Part shown: positions 45,108-54,858 of the stretch, piece after piece
Layout: each line of letters begins with the position of its first letter
How positions within the stretch are numbered: position 1 is the stretch's first letter
Origin: UBA7662 sp036787895
GTDB taxonomy: Bacteria; Bacteroidota; Bacteroidia; UBA7662
Length of the DNA stretch: 64,000 bases
Direction of reading: 5' to 3'
NCBI GenBank assembly: GCA_036787895.1
Contig: DAIQOK010000001.1
Span: forward strand, 124,001 to 188,000
Notes under the pieces: model-generated
The model's database searches: none
The model's input: the letters and a program-made list of their open reading frames with translations, nothing else
What the model was told of the DNA's origin: nothing
Program-made: the position numbers and the translations under genes

Positions 45108-45578
45108 TTAGTTGACCATTTTATTGGCACAACTGCTGCTGGCAAAGGCGAAGGGCTTGGCTTTAAACTCAAATCCCATTCCGAGTATATAGCCCTTCGC
45201 CTCTGCAAAGCTGGATTGCGATTTAAACTGGGGGTCGCTGTTAATATCAGCGTGTACTTCCAAGGCAATTTGATATCGATTCAACACTTCCAACAAAGTG
45301 TAAGCGGTTTCTATCGACATAGCCACTTCCTTCAATAGGCGCTCCCTGATTGAAATCTGTTGCTTTTCCCGGCTTTTATGCACCAGCATTCGCCCACCAT
45401 GTCCTTCGCGCAACAATACCACAACCGTGGCATATTCTGTGGTCGAACCTTTGACCTGACTGTCGGTGCCAATGCATATTCGCAGCCGAAATCCGGTCTT
45501 TTTCTCTTCAAGTATCATTTTTTCGACAGCGGTTGAAAGCTCATCCAACACTGCTACTCCATTCATTTGTCGCCACAT
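45108..45578 (-). CDS. RNase H-like protein of the DUF458/YkuK family
   Basis: 156 residues matching DUF458 (PF04308, an RNase H-like fold): CIGTDSQVKGSTTEYATVVVL, the RERLLKEVAMSIETA helix, VHADINSDPQFKS and a C-terminal KPFAFASSSCANKM. The acidic residues expected for a two-metal site are the Asp in TDSQ, the Glu in LLKEV and the Asp in HADIN, so it may be an active nuclease, though the family has no settled function that I know of. Alternative start: ATG at 45566. Single gene, preceded by a tandem repeat. Confidence 0.8.
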   Translation of the reverse strand: MWRQMNGVAVLDELSTAVEKMILEEKKTGFRLRICIGTDSQVKGSTTEYATVVVLLREGHGGRMLVHKSREKQQISIRERLLKEVAMSIETAYTLLEVLNRYQIALEVHADINSDPQFKSQSSFAEAKGYILGMGFEFKAKPFAFASSSCANKMVN

Positions 45579-45640
45579 AAGCCAGGTTTTTCTGCAATTT
45601 AAACCTTGATATGTTAGTGGCGTTTTAATTCTTCAGCTGA

Positions 45641-45659
45641 TTATCAACACTTTATCAAC
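45641..45659. repeat. tandem TTATCAAC repeat upstream of the RNase H-like gene
   Basis: TTATCAAC occurs twice (45641-45648 and 45652-45659), 11 bases apart start to start, about one helical turn. The first copy, TTATCAACA, differs by one base from the DnaA box TTATNCACA. It lies 63-81 bases upstream of the DUF458 gene and close to the 3' end of the MerR gene. Confidence 0.4.
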
Positions 45660-45671
45660 CTTCTTTCTTCT

Positions 45672-46034
45672 TTAATCTGCTTTTTCTTCACTTTCGTCGG
45701 TTACATCGGCCTTAAGTTCAATGAGAAAACTTTTGAGGCGTTGCAGACTTTCAATGACCTGAAGTTCTTTGGAGATGTCGGTGCCCTGATTTTTCAGTTT
45801 TTCTTTGGCTCCCTTTAGGGTATAGCCCCGCTCTTTTACGAGATGGAAAATGATTTTGAGATTGTCAAGGTCTTTACGGGTAAATAGTCTGTTTCCTTTT
45901 TTGTTTTTTTTAGGCTGCAGAATATCGAATTCCTGTTCCCAGAAGCGCACCAGTGAGGTGCTGACATTAAACATTTCAGCTACTTCACCTATGGTGAAAT
46001 AACTCTTTTCTATTACTTTTTCCTTGTAAGGCAT
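45672..46034 (-). CDS. MerR-family transcriptional regulator
   Basis: 120 residues: an N-terminal MerR winged-helix (YFTIGEVAEMFNVSTSLVRFWEQEF, then RLFTRKDLDNLKIIFHLVKERGYTL) followed by a short coiled-coil and acidic tail. No metal- or drug-binding cysteines are seen in the tail, so the signal is unknown. I start at the ATG 46034, 1 base past the M23 stop; the frame extends upstream inside that gene, but that part has no MerR likeness. Co-transcribed with the M23 peptidase, a pairing common in Bacteroidota. Confidence 0.92.
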   Translation of the reverse strand: MPYKEKVIEKSYFTIGEVAEMFNVSTSLVRFWEQEFDILQPKKNKKGNRLFTRKDLDNLKIIFHLVKERGYTLKGAKEKLKNQGTDISKELQVIESLQRLKSFLIELKADVTDESEEKAD

Positions 46035-46035
46035 C

Positions 46036-47004
46036 TTAGTCGAAGGCCTGGTTAACCACCGAGGCATTGGTTATTAGTTGTTCGTATTGTGCGGCCGAAA
46101 TATCGTTGTAAAAGAAGTTTATTGGATTGACCTTCACACCATCTTTTATTACTTCATAATGCAGGTGGGGGGCGGTTGATTTGCCTGTATTTCCTACATA
46201 ACCTATCACTTCACCTCTTTTTACCTGTTGGCCGGGTCGTACATTAAACTTTGAAAGATGCGCATACAGGGTTCGGTAGCCATAGCCGTGATCGATTACG
46301 ATCATATTGCCATAACCTCGGTGTAAACGTTCGACTTCGACCACACGACCATTACCTGTTGCATAAATTTCGGTCCGCATTGGCGCCGTGAAATCTATGC
46401 CCTCATGCATTTTCACCGTTTTGTAGATGGGATCGATACGGTAACCAAAGCCGGAGCCTATGCGATTTAGCTCTTTGTTAAAGATGGGCTGAATGGCAGG
46501 GATGGAAGCCAATAACTTCGCTTTGTCTTTAACCATATTGGCGACCTCATCGTAGGAGCGCGACTGAATATACATTTGTTTCGCAACCCGGTTGATTCTT
46601 TTGGCTGTTTCAATCATCAATTCGCCGTTACTAAAACTCTGCAGCTCTGCATAATTGGTTGCCGTAAAGCCGGAAGTTCTGATGTTTTCACTGATAGGCT
46701 CAGCTTCAAAAATGACCCGATAAATGTTATCGTCGCGGTCCTGGAGGTTTTTCATGACTTTCTCCATCAGCCGCAATTTGTCATGCGCCAATTCATATTG
46801 CAACTGAAGCTGATTAATTTCTCGTTTCAGTTGTTTCTCTTTAGGTGAGTCGAGATAAGAATAGGCAAATACAATGATGAGTAGTGCAAATACTGCTGTA
46901 GCCGACAAAAAGCCGAATACGCGGAGCAAGCGTTGTTTCCAGGTGATTTCTACCTTTTCGTAACGTAACTTTGCGGTATTGTAGTAGTACTTGATTCTGG
47001 CCAT
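46036..47004 (-). CDS. M23 family peptidoglycan endopeptidase, membrane anchored
   Basis: A LytM/M23 enzyme: short basic N-terminus, membrane helix at about 29-50, coiled-coil stretch (about 55-105), then a C-terminal M23 domain with the zinc residues H and D in MHEGIDFTAP and the HLH of APHLHYEV. All metal ligands are present, so it should be active on peptide cross-links in the periplasm. The coiled coil fits a role in a divisome or elongation complex, as for FtsX-activated LytM factors, but no specific partner is shown. Confidence 0.93.
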   Translation of the reverse strand: MARIKYYYNTAKLRYEKVEITWKQRLLRVFGFLSATAVFALLIIVFAYSYLDSPKEKQLKREINQLQLQYELAHDKLRLMEKVMKNLQDRDDNIYRVIFEAEPISENIRTSGFTATNYAELQSFSNGELMIETAKRINRVAKQMYIQSRSYDEVANMVKDKAKLLASIPAIQPIFNKELNRIGSGFGYRIDPIYKTVKMHEGIDFTAPMRTEIYATGNGRVVEVERLHRGYGNMIVIDHGYGYRTLYAHLSKFNVRPGQQVKRGEVIGYVGNTGKSTAPHLHYEVIKDGVKVNPINFFYNDISAAQYEQLITNASVVNQAFD

Positions 47005-47063
47005 ACTTGGCGATTAATCGCTAATTTAGCGCTGCTGAAATTAAGGCTGTTTTCATAACCATG

Positions 47064-47071
47064 CAAACTTA
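47064..47071 (-). promoter_or_regulatory. candidate -7 promoter element for the M23-MerR pair
   Basis: Minus-strand TAAGTTTG followed by CATGG, a full match to TAnnTTTG, 59 bases upstream of the M23 ATG in the divergent space before alaS. No -33 box seen. Confidence 0.35.
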
Positions 47072-47111
47072 GTTTCGGCAATAACCATATCATTCAGAGC
47101 ATCAGCCATTT

Positions 47112-49742
47112 ATGACATCTACGGAGATACGTAAGAAGTACCTGGAATTTTTTCGGTCGAAAGGACATCAGCTTGTGCCGGCAGCACCCATAGTCGTGAA
47201 AGGCGACCCGACCCTCATGTTCACCAATGCGGGTATGAACCAGTTTAAGGAAATTTTCCTAGGCAACCAGCCGGTAAAGTATCCACGCATTGCCGATACG
47301 CAGCATTGTTTACGGGTTTCAGGCAAACATAACGACCTTGAAGATGTGGGGCACGATACCTATCACCACACCATGTTTGAGATGTTGGGCAATTGGTCGT
47401 TTGGTGACTATTTTAAAAAAGAAGCCATCGATTGGGCCTGGGAATTGTTGACCGAAGTATATGGATTCGATAAATCCCGGGTGTATGCCTCTGTTTTTGG
47501 CGGTGACACTTCAGAAGGTCTGGAGGCAGATGAGGAGGCAAGGGGCTACTGGCTGCAATATTTGCCGAACGACCGCATATTGAACGGCTCCAAAAAGGAT
47601 AATTTTTGGGAAATGGGCGATGCTGGCCCGTGTGGCCCATGCTCAGAGTTGCATGTTGATTTACGTACGGATGCTGAAAGAGCAGCTATTGCCGGCCGTG
47701 AATTGGTAAATGCCGATCATCCGCAGGTTGTGGAAATCTGGAATTTGGTGTTTATACAGTTTAACCGACTACAAAACGGTAAACTCGAAAATTTGCCTGC
47801 CAAACATATCGATACCGGTATGGGATTCGAACGTTTGTGTATGGCCTTACAGGGTAAAAAAGCCACATACGATACAGATGTATTTCAGCCACTTATTCAA
47901 AAACTCGAAACCCTTTGTGGCAAAAAATACGGTGAAAATGAAAAGCAAGACATTGCTTTTCGTGTAATTGCCGATCATATTCGAGCCATCACCTTTATTA
48001 TAGCAGATGGCCAACTTCCCTCAAATAACAAAGCAGGCTATGTATGTCGCCGGATATTGCGTCGGGCTATACGCTATGGTTATACTTTTTTGGGCTTTGA
48101 TGCCCCGTTTTTATATCAATTGATAGGATTGCTTTCCGAGCAAATGGGCGAGGTATTTACACAGTTGCCTTCCCAGGTCGATTTCATCGAAAAAATCGTC
48201 AAGGAAGAGGAACTCGCCTTTTTGCGTACGTTAACCAATGGATTACGCCGTTTTGACCAGATCAATGATGATCTCTACGAAAAAAAGGAGAAGACTATAC
48301 CTGGTGAGGTGATGTTTGAGCTTTTTGATACCTATGGTTTTCCGGTAGATCTAACTGCGCTACTGGCCAAAGAAAAGGGGCTATTGGTGGATGAGGCGGG
48401 TTTTGATCGTGAAATGGCCAAACAAAAAGAACGTTCTCGCTCTGCCTCAGCTACGGCAACCAGCGATTGGACTTTTGTAGATGACAGTTCTGAAGGAAGC
48501 GTTTTTGTGGGTTATGATCAATTAAGTACGGTAACCGCAATACAACGTTATCGCACCGTAAATGCGAAAGGTAAAGATCAATACCAAGTGGTTTTGAATG
48601 AATCACCATTTTATGCGGAAAGCGGTGGACAGGTAGGAGATACCGGTGAACTACACATTAACGGCGAACGCATCAAAGTACTCAATAGTTTTAAGGAAAA
48701 TAGCCTGCAAATTCTACAATTAGACAAATTGCCCACGAATATTGGTGGATTGGTTCAAGCCGAGGTTGATGTTGCTAAGCGACAGGCTACAGCCGGGAAT
48801 CACTCTGCCACGCATTTGCTACATGCTGCGCTTCGTGAAGTATTGGGTAAACATGTAGAACAAAAGGGTAGCTTGGTTAATGCCGATTATCTGCGTTTTG
48901 ATTTCTCGCATTTCAGCAAACTGACCGAAGAAGAAATTGAAAGGGTAGAACAGCTGGCCAATGAGAAAATCAGAGCTGCCATTCCATTGAATGAAAGGCG
49001 AAATATTCCAATTGAAGAAGCCAAAAAAATGGGTGCGATGGCGCTGTTTGGTGAAAAATATGGAGAATTTGTTCGGGTTATCACTTTCGATGCGCAATAC
49101 TCGGTTGAATTGTGTGGAGGAACACATGTTCAGAATACAGCCGAAATCAGCTTGGTGAAAATCATCAGCGAATCGTCGATTGCAACAGGCGTGCGCCGCA
49201 TTGAGGCCATAACCGGCGCCAAGGCCTGGACATTTATACAAGATCAACTCAAACAATTGCAACAAATTCGAGAGGCATTAAAAAATCCGAAAGACATTGT
49301 TCTAAGCACAAATAAGTTACTTGAAGAGACTAATTCACTTCGAAAAACAAATGATAATTTGGAGCAAATTCAGGCAGAATTGTGGGTTGATAAACTGGAA
49401 GATAAGTGCGAAGCACAAGGCAATTTGAAAGTGCTTACCCAAACTGTAAAGGTGAGTTCGGCCGAGGTACTTCGCCGCATTGGTCAGCTTATTCGTCGTG
49501 AAAAAGCTTGCTTTGCAGTTTTAGGCGCAGAAGTAGATGGAAAAGCACAATTGGTCGTTGCGCTGGGTGATGAAGCCATTCAAAAAACCGGATTGAATGC
49601 CAGTCAGTTGATACGTGATTTAGCGAAAGAAATACAAGGTGGTGGAGGTGGACAGCCTTTTTTGGCTACAGCAGGCGGACAATTTCCGGCTGGTTTGCCA
49701 TTGGTTTATGCGAAGGCCACCCAAATAGTAGCAGGAAAATGA
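47112..49742 (+). CDS. alaS: alanyl-tRNA synthetase
   Basis: Class II synthetase with editing. The opening FRSKGHQLVPAAPIV and TNAGMNQFKEIFLG are typical, and the HSATHLLHAAL editing motif (H564, H568) and CGGTHV (C668, H672) complete the zinc site that clears mischarged Ser and Gly. The C-terminal C-Ala domain (about 780-876) ends with a Gly-rich GGGGGQPFLATAGG. Length 876 is standard. Its stop overlaps the gatB ATG. Confidence 0.98.
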   Translation: MTSTEIRKKYLEFFRSKGHQLVPAAPIVVKGDPTLMFTNAGMNQFKEIFLGNQPVKYPRIADTQHCLRVSGKHNDLEDVGHDTYHHTMFEMLGNWSFGDYFKKEAIDWAWELLTEVYGFDKSRVYASVFGGDTSEGLEADEEARGYWLQYLPNDRILNGSKKDNFWEMGDAGPCGPCSELHVDLRTDAERAAIAGRELVNADHPQVVEIWNLVFIQFNRLQNGKLENLPAKHIDTGMGFERLCMALQGKKATYDTDVFQPLIQKLETLCGKKYGENEKQDIAFRVIADHIRAITFIIADGQLPSNNKAGYVCRRILRRAIRYGYTFLGFDAPFLYQLIGLLSEQMGEVFTQLPSQVDFIEKIVKEEELAFLRTLTNGLRRFDQINDDLYEKKEKTIPGEVMFELFDTYGFPVDLTALLAKEKGLLVDEAGFDREMAKQKERSRSASATATSDWTFVDDSSEGSVFVGYDQLSTVTAIQRYRTVNAKGKDQYQVVLNESPFYAESGGQVGDTGELHINGERIKVLNSFKENSLQILQLDKLPTNIGGLVQAEVDVAKRQATAGNHSATHLLHAALREVLGKHVEQKGSLVNADYLRFDFSHFSKLTEEEIERVEQLANEKIRAAIPLNERRNIPIEEAKKMGAMALFGEKYGEFVRVITFDAQYSVELCGGTHVQNTAEISLVKIISESSIATGVRRIEAITGAKAWTFIQDQLKQLQQIREALKNPKDIVLSTNKLLEETNSLRKTNDNLEQIQAELWVDKLEDKCEAQGNLKVLTQTVKVSSAEVLRRIGQLIRREKACFAVLGAEVDGKAQLVVALGDEAIQKTGLNASQLIRDLAKEIQGGGGGQPFLATAGGQFPAGLPLVYAKATQIVAGK

Positions 49743-51199
49743 GTACATCGATATACGATAAATACCAGCTGGTAGTGGGACTGGAAGTCCATGCCCAGCT
49801 CAATACCCAGTCGAAAGCATTTTCATACGACAGCGCCAGTTACGGCGCTATGCCGAATACCCAGGTTAGTCCGATTTCATTAGGACATCCGGGGACTTTA
49901 CCCAAAATGAATGAGCAGGTCCTGGAACATGCCGTCAAACTGGGTCTGGCTATGCATTGCAATATTCGCCGTTGGAATGAATTTGCCCGAAAAAACTATT
50001 TCTACGCCGATTTACCCAAGGGTTATCAAATCACACAGGATAAAACTCCCATTTGTACCAACGGTTGGCTCGATGTTGTTTCTGACGATGGGAGCGTTCG
50101 CAGAATTGGTATAACACGTATACATATGGAGGAAGATGCCGGTAAGAGTATACATGACCTGGATCCCTATGACTCCCTGGTAGACTTAAACCGTTGTGGT
50201 GTGCCTTTGTTGGAAATCGTTTCTGAACCAGACATACGCACCGCCAAGGAAGCTTATAACTACCTCACCGAGGTGCGTAAGCTTGTCCGTTATCTCGACA
50301 TCTGTGATGGTAATATGGAAGAAGGGAGTTTACGTTGTGATGCCAATATTTCGGTTATGCTCAAAGGCACCAATGACTTCGGAGTAAAGGTGGAGGTTAA
50401 AAACATGAACTCCATCCGGAATGTGCAACGAGCTATTGAGTATGAGTTCAAACGTCAGATTGATATGCTCGAGGCTGGCGTGAGTTATAGTTCGGAGACC
50501 CGAAGTTTTGATGCTGTTAACGGTACCACTTTTTCATTGCGATCGAAAGAACAAGCGAACGATTACCGGTATTTCCCGGAACCAGATTTACAGCCGGTTA
50601 TTATTGAGCAGCCGTATATCAACAGCGTTAAAGCAGCTATGCCGCCACTACCTGCCGACTTATTGGCCAAATTTCAGGAACAATACGGTTTATCCGCTTA
50701 TGATGCCCAGGTGCTTACGGACAGCAAGGACATTGCCTTGTTTTTCGAAGAGCTCGCCGGCATGACCACCAACTATAAAGCCGCAGCTAATTGGATAATG
50801 GGGCCGGTAAAAGCTATAATTAATGCAGAAGCAAGCTCCTTGCAGGCCTTAAATCTGAAGGCAAAAAGATTAGCTGAGCTAATTCAGCTTATTGATGAAC
50901 AGGTAGTGAGCAATAGTGTGGCTGCTCAGCGAATATTTCCTGAGCTTCTGAAAAAGGATGAGGAGCCTTTGGCCATAGCGAAACGATTAAACGTAGTACA
51001 AGAAAGTAATGCAGATCAGTTGGCCTTGCAAGTGGCAGAGATACTTAGCCGTTATCCGGAAAAAGTAGCCGAATATAAAAACGGCAAAAAAGGCGTGATC
51101 GGTTTATTCATGGGCGACTTAATGAAAATGACCCAAGGCAAAGCAGATCCCAAAATAGCCACTCAAATTTTTATCCAACAATTAGAAGTCAAATTATGA
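49739..51199 (+). CDS. gatB: aspartyl/glutamyl-tRNA amidotransferase subunit B
   Basis: GatB binds mischarged Glu-tRNA-Gln or Asp-tRNA-Asn and, with GatA and GatC, converts it to the amide form. The opening VVGLEVHAQLNTQSKAFS, the MEEDAGKSIHD site, DLNRCGVPLLEIVSEPD and the C-terminal YqeY-like helices are all present; 486 residues is standard. gatA and gatC are not in the window. Coupled at both ends by ATGA overlaps, with alaS before and the thioredoxin gene after. Confidence 0.97.
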   Translation: MSTSIYDKYQLVVGLEVHAQLNTQSKAFSYDSASYGAMPNTQVSPISLGHPGTLPKMNEQVLEHAVKLGLAMHCNIRRWNEFARKNYFYADLPKGYQITQDKTPICTNGWLDVVSDDGSVRRIGITRIHMEEDAGKSIHDLDPYDSLVDLNRCGVPLLEIVSEPDIRTAKEAYNYLTEVRKLVRYLDICDGNMEEGSLRCDANISVMLKGTNDFGVKVEVKNMNSIRNVQRAIEYEFKRQIDMLEAGVSYSSETRSFDAVNGTTFSLRSKEQANDYRYFPEPDLQPVIIEQPYINSVKAAMPPLPADLLAKFQEQYGLSAYDAQVLTDSKDIALFFEELAGMTTNYKAAANWIMGPVKAIINAEASSLQALNLKAKRLAELIQLIDEQVVSNSVAAQRIFPELLKKDEEPLAIAKRLNVVQESNADQLALQVAEILSRYPEKVAEYKNGKKGVIGLFMGDLMKMTQGKADPKIATQIFIQQLEVKL

Positions 51200-52323
51200 A
51201 AAAGTTGCTCGGTTTTGCCGCCCTTTTGTTGTTTGCAACCATGGCGTGCAAATCCATCTTTAATAATCAATTCACCGTATCGGGCGAGATACAGGGGGCT
51301 GCCGGTAAAGAAATTAAACTCATGGAGTTTACCAATACCCAGGTAATAACCATCGATTCGGTGGTAGTAGCTGAAAATGGTGCTTTTGAATTGAAGGCCA
51401 ATACCGCACAACCTACCGTATTTGTACTTAATCTGGATGGCCGTTTAATTCCATTTTTAGCCGAAAATGGCAATAAAATCGAAATACGTGCCGACATTAA
51501 TACCTATGACAAGGCCTATGAAATCACCGGTTCTCCAGGTGCTGAGTCGTTAAAAAGTTTTTTTGCGGCATTTAATGCCTTCCAGGAGAACGTTAATCAG
51601 TTGAATCTATTCATTGAACCATTCGTCAATACACCTCAATTCGACTCAGTTAGAATAATTGCACAATCTCGTTACGAGGATTTGGAGAAAAAACAACGGG
51701 AATTTGTTTACGACTTTTTCAAGCAGACCGACGAGACAGTTGTACCCATTTATGCCATTTTATTCGCTGGTGGATTTATATCACCTGAAAATGATTATGC
51801 TTGGTATGAAGCTCGTTTGGCTCAATTTGAAAAAACTCATCCTCGTTCTAAGTATACCGCCTATCTCAAAAAATTCATTGAGCCTTATGCGGCCCAGGCT
51901 AACCTTCAAATTGGTAAAACTGCACCCGATTTCAGCTTAAAAACACCCGAAGGTGTAAGTTTGAAATTGTCGGATCTGAGGGGAAAATACATATTAATCG
52001 ATTTTTGGGCATCCTGGTGTGCTCCTTGCCGCAAAGAAAACCCGAATATTGTTCGGCTGCATAATCGCTTTAAGGACAAAGGCTTCGATATACTCGGAGT
52101 AAGCCTCGACCGCGACAGCAGTGCATGGGTTAACGCAATTAAAGATGACCAATTGAATTGGTCGCAAGTAAGTGATTTGAAGTATTGGGACAGTGAAGCT
52201 GCCGGTTTGTATAATGTCACTGGCATACCTGCCACCTATCTGATTGATCCCAAAGGTGTCATTGTTGGCCGTAATTTGCGTGGTCAGGAGTTGGAAGCTA
52301 AATTGGAGGCACTATTGAATTAA
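51196..52323 (+). CDS. TlpA-like thiol-disulfide oxidoreductase, lipoprotein
   Basis: A 375-residue exported protein. The N-terminus is a lipoprotein signal (MKKLLGFAALLLFATMAC, lipid cysteine C18), followed by a DUF4369-like beta domain (about 27-120), a helical middle and a thioredoxin-fold AhpC/TSA-TlpA domain (about 238-375). The redox motif is WCAPC (C275, C278) after FWAS, and the cis-proline stretch is VTGIPATYLID. Likely reduces disulfides on the cell envelope. Its gene starts within the gatB stop codon. Confidence 0.92.
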   Translation: MKKLLGFAALLLFATMACKSIFNNQFTVSGEIQGAAGKEIKLMEFTNTQVITIDSVVVAENGAFELKANTAQPTVFVLNLDGRLIPFLAENGNKIEIRADINTYDKAYEITGSPGAESLKSFFAAFNAFQENVNQLNLFIEPFVNTPQFDSVRIIAQSRYEDLEKKQREFVYDFFKQTDETVVPIYAILFAGGFISPENDYAWYEARLAQFEKTHPRSKYTAYLKKFIEPYAAQANLQIGKTAPDFSLKTPEGVSLKLSDLRGKYILIDFWASWCAPCRKENPNIVRLHNRFKDKGFDILGVSLDRDSSAWVNAIKDDQLNWSQVSDLKYWDSEAAGLYNVTGIPATYLIDPKGVIVGRNLRGQELEAKLEALLN

Positions 52324-52392
52324 TAATTTCTTAACGGTGGGAAAAATAAAGCGCGGCTAATTTGTAGTTTACTTTGGGTATAATTTTAAATT

Positions 52393-53079
52393 ATGAGCGG
52401 CAAATACAAAATTCTGGCGGTTGATGACGAACCGGACATACTCGAAATCATCGCTTACAATCTTGCCAAAGAAGGTTATGAGGTAACTACAGCAAGTAAC
52501 GGTGTAGATGCAATCAAAACAGCCAAAGAATTTCGCCCCGATTTAATCATACTCGATATCATGATGCCGAAAATGGATGGTATCGAGACTTGTCGCCAAC
52601 TCCGGGAAATAGACAAACTTAAGGACACATTTATAGTCTTCCTTACGGCCCGTAATGAAGAGTTTGTTGAAGTTATGGGTTTTAATGCCGGTGCCGACGA
52701 CTATATCGCCAAACCTATAAAACCCCGGGCTTTGATTAGCCGGATAAATGCCATTCTTCGTCGCAGTGGCGGCAAGGAAGAAAATCTTCAGCCAAAAATT
52801 GAAATTGAAGATTTGGTGATTGACCGCGAAACCTTCCTGGTTTACAAAGGAGGCAAACAGATTAATCTGGCCAAAAAGGAGTTCGAATTGTTGTTTTTAC
52901 TTGCTACCAAACCCGGGAAAGTTTTTTCACGAGATATGATACTTGAACAAATTTGGGGTAACGATGTGGTAGTAATCAATCGTACCATCGATGTGCACAT
53001 ACGTAAATTACGTGAAAAAGTAGGAGAGGACTATATTGTAACCGTTAAAGGCGTTGGCTACAAGTTTGGTATTGAGTGA
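52393..53079 (+). CDS. PhoB-like OmpR-family response regulator
   Basis: Receiver domain with D11-D12-E13, phosphoacceptor D55 in ILDIMMPKMDG and the AKPIKPRALISRI switch, then a winged-helix C-terminal domain ending VTVKGVGYKFG. The order regulator then kinase, with a GTGA overlap, and the overall sequence type match PhoB-PhoR pairs; phosphate sensing is inference, as no pho genes are close by. Confidence 0.92.
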   Translation: MSGKYKILAVDDEPDILEIIAYNLAKEGYEVTTASNGVDAIKTAKEFRPDLIILDIMMPKMDGIETCRQLREIDKLKDTFIVFLTARNEEFVEVMGFNAGADDYIAKPIKPRALISRINAILRRSGGKEENLQPKIEIEDLVIDRETFLVYKGGKQINLAKKEFELLFLLATKPGKVFSRDMILEQIWGNDVVVINRTIDVHIRKLREKVGEDYIVTVKGVGYKFGIE

Positions 53080-54113
53080 AGAATCCTACTCCCAATAGAA
53101 TAGCATTGTTAGCAGCGGCCATTTTGGCCGTTTGTTTTTTTCTCTTGTTGGTATTTACAACGGTGGCTTGGCTAACCATGTTAATTACCACAGCCTTGAT
53201 GTTTTTGTTGGCTTATTTCACCATTTCTTTTGCGGTTAACTACTTCATCTATCGCAAAATCAAAATTATCTACAAAACCATTTACAACTATAAGTCGAAT
53301 AAGTTTAATGCCTTGGTCGACGAAAAACTCGGTAACGACCCCTTAGGCGAGGTAGAAAGGGAAGTAGATAATTGGGCGAGGGAAAAAGCCGGCGAAAACG
53401 ATCAACAGCAGAAAATGGAACGCTATCGGAAAGAGTTTTTGGGGAATGTGTCACACGAGCTTAAAACGCCTATTTTTAACGTACAGGGCTATATACATAC
53501 CTTATTAGATGGTGCCCTGGAAGACCCGGAGTTGACGAAACATTTTTTAAAGAAAGCAGCCAAAAGTGCCGACCGAATGGAAATTCTGGTTAAAGATTTA
53601 CTTACCATTTCAGAGCTTGAAACGGGTGAAACCCAGCTCGATCTCGAAACTTTTGATGTTTGGGAACTGATCAGGGACATTTACGATGCGCTTGATATGA
53701 AAGCCACCGAAAAAGGAATTAGTCTCGGTTTCAAACAAGGCATAAATCCTCCCTTTTTTGTTCAAGCCGATAAAAAGCGTATACGACAGGTATTCGTTAA
53801 TCTGATTACCAACTCCATAAAATATGGCAACAGCGGCGGTGCTACCTTAGCGGGCATCTATGACATGGATACCTACTACCTGGTTGAAATCGCTGATACA
53901 GGTATTGGCATAGCCGAAGAACATCTTCCTCGTTTATTCGAACGTTTTTACCGCGTAGATAAAGGTCGTTCGCGGGAAGAAGGGGGAACAGGATTAGGCT
54001 TGAGTATCGTTAAACATATCATGGAAGCCCACAACCAGTCTGTAACCGTAAGAAGCACCGAAGGCGACGGCTCCACCTTTGGCGTTACCTTAAAAAAGGC
54101 AGTCGATAAGTAG
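53076..54113 (+). CDS. PhoR-like sensor histidine kinase
   Basis: Two adjacent membrane helices near the N-terminus (about 9-30 and 33-56) with almost no periplasmic loop, then a cytoplasmic linker and the kinase core: H127 in NVSHELKTPIFNVQGY, N-box LITNSIKYG, G1 IADTGIGI, G2 GTGLGLSIVKHI. The lack of a periplasmic domain fits PhoR-type kinases, which sense through partner proteins or the membrane; unlike PhoR it has no PAS domain. Starts at a GTG within the regulator's stop codon. Confidence 0.92.
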   Translation: MKNPTPNRIALLAAAILAVCFFLLLVFTTVAWLTMLITTALMFLLAYFTISFAVNYFIYRKIKIIYKTIYNYKSNKFNALVDEKLGNDPLGEVEREVDNWAREKAGENDQQQKMERYRKEFLGNVSHELKTPIFNVQGYIHTLLDGALEDPELTKHFLKKAAKSADRMEILVKDLLTISELETGETQLDLETFDVWELIRDIYDALDMKATEKGISLGFKQGINPPFFVQADKKRIRQVFVNLITNSIKYGNSGGATLAGIYDMDTYYLVEIADTGIGIAEEHLPRLFERFYRVDKGRSREEGGTGLGLSIVKHIMEAHNQSVTVRSTEGDGSTFGVTLKKAVDK

Positions 54114-54138
54114 CGCCGAAAACGGTATTTTTGTGCCA

Positions 54139-54858
54139 ATGAAATGGCCTGCATTACAGGATATGATCCTGTTTGAAAACGAAAATGTTGTGGTAGTCAA
54201 CAAACCGCCACAACTTAGTTCATTAGATGAACGTTTTGCTGAAAATCCCAGTCTCCTGAAAATCGCCCGTGCTCATCATCCTGAGTTGCGTCTTTGTCAC
54301 CGGCTTGACAAAGAAACCAGTGGTGCGCTTATTTTGGCTAAAAATGACGAAACCTACCGTTACGTTTCAATGGAGTTCGAACACCGCCGGGTTTTGAAAC
54401 GTTATCATGCGGTTATTGAAGGCATACATCGTTTTGATCAAATGGAGGTGGATTTGCCCATTGGTCCGGGGAGAAATGGCTTGATGAAGATCGATTTTAG
54501 AGAAGGCAAAGAGGCACTTACTTATTTTAACTCTTTGGCCTATTTCAGACATTATACCCTGGTAGAATGTACACCAATTACTGGCCGTACCCACCAAATC
54601 CGGGTTCACCTGGCTTCTCAGAAGGCAATTATTGCCGGCGATACAGCCTATGGCGGAAAAGCGCCAAAATTGTCACGACTGAAGCGCAAATACAATATCG
54701 GAGAATTTGAAGAGGAGCGTCCGATGATTAACCGGTTCGCTTTGCATGCGCACCAAATCAAATTTATGGCGAGTGATGGTGTAGAAGTTGACGTTACTGC
54801 ACCTTATCCCAAAGACATACAAGTATTTCTCAAACAACTAGAAAAATACGACCGTTAA
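54139..54858 (+). CDS. RluA-family pseudouridine synthase
   Basis: Modifies uridines in rRNA or tRNA. Catalytic D57 lies in CHRLDKETSGALIL, and LVECTPITGRTHQIRVHL completes the fold. There is no S4 domain at the N-terminus, so it is nearer to RluA/TruC than to RluD; the site modified is unknown. The ATG at 54139 starts just before the conserved ILFENENVVVVNKP; a GTG two codons upstream is possible. The last four bases (TTAA) are shared with the stop of the opposite DCC gene. Confidence 0.93.
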   Translation: MKWPALQDMILFENENVVVVNKPPQLSSLDERFAENPSLLKIARAHHPELRLCHRLDKETSGALILAKNDETYRYVSMEFEHRRVLKRYHAVIEGIHRFDQMEVDLPIGPGRNGLMKIDFREGKEALTYFNSLAYFRHYTLVECTPITGRTHQIRVHLASQKAIIAGDTAYGGKAPKLSRLKRKYNIGEFEEERPMINRFALHAHQIKFMASDGVEVDVTAPYPKDIQVFLKQLEKYDR

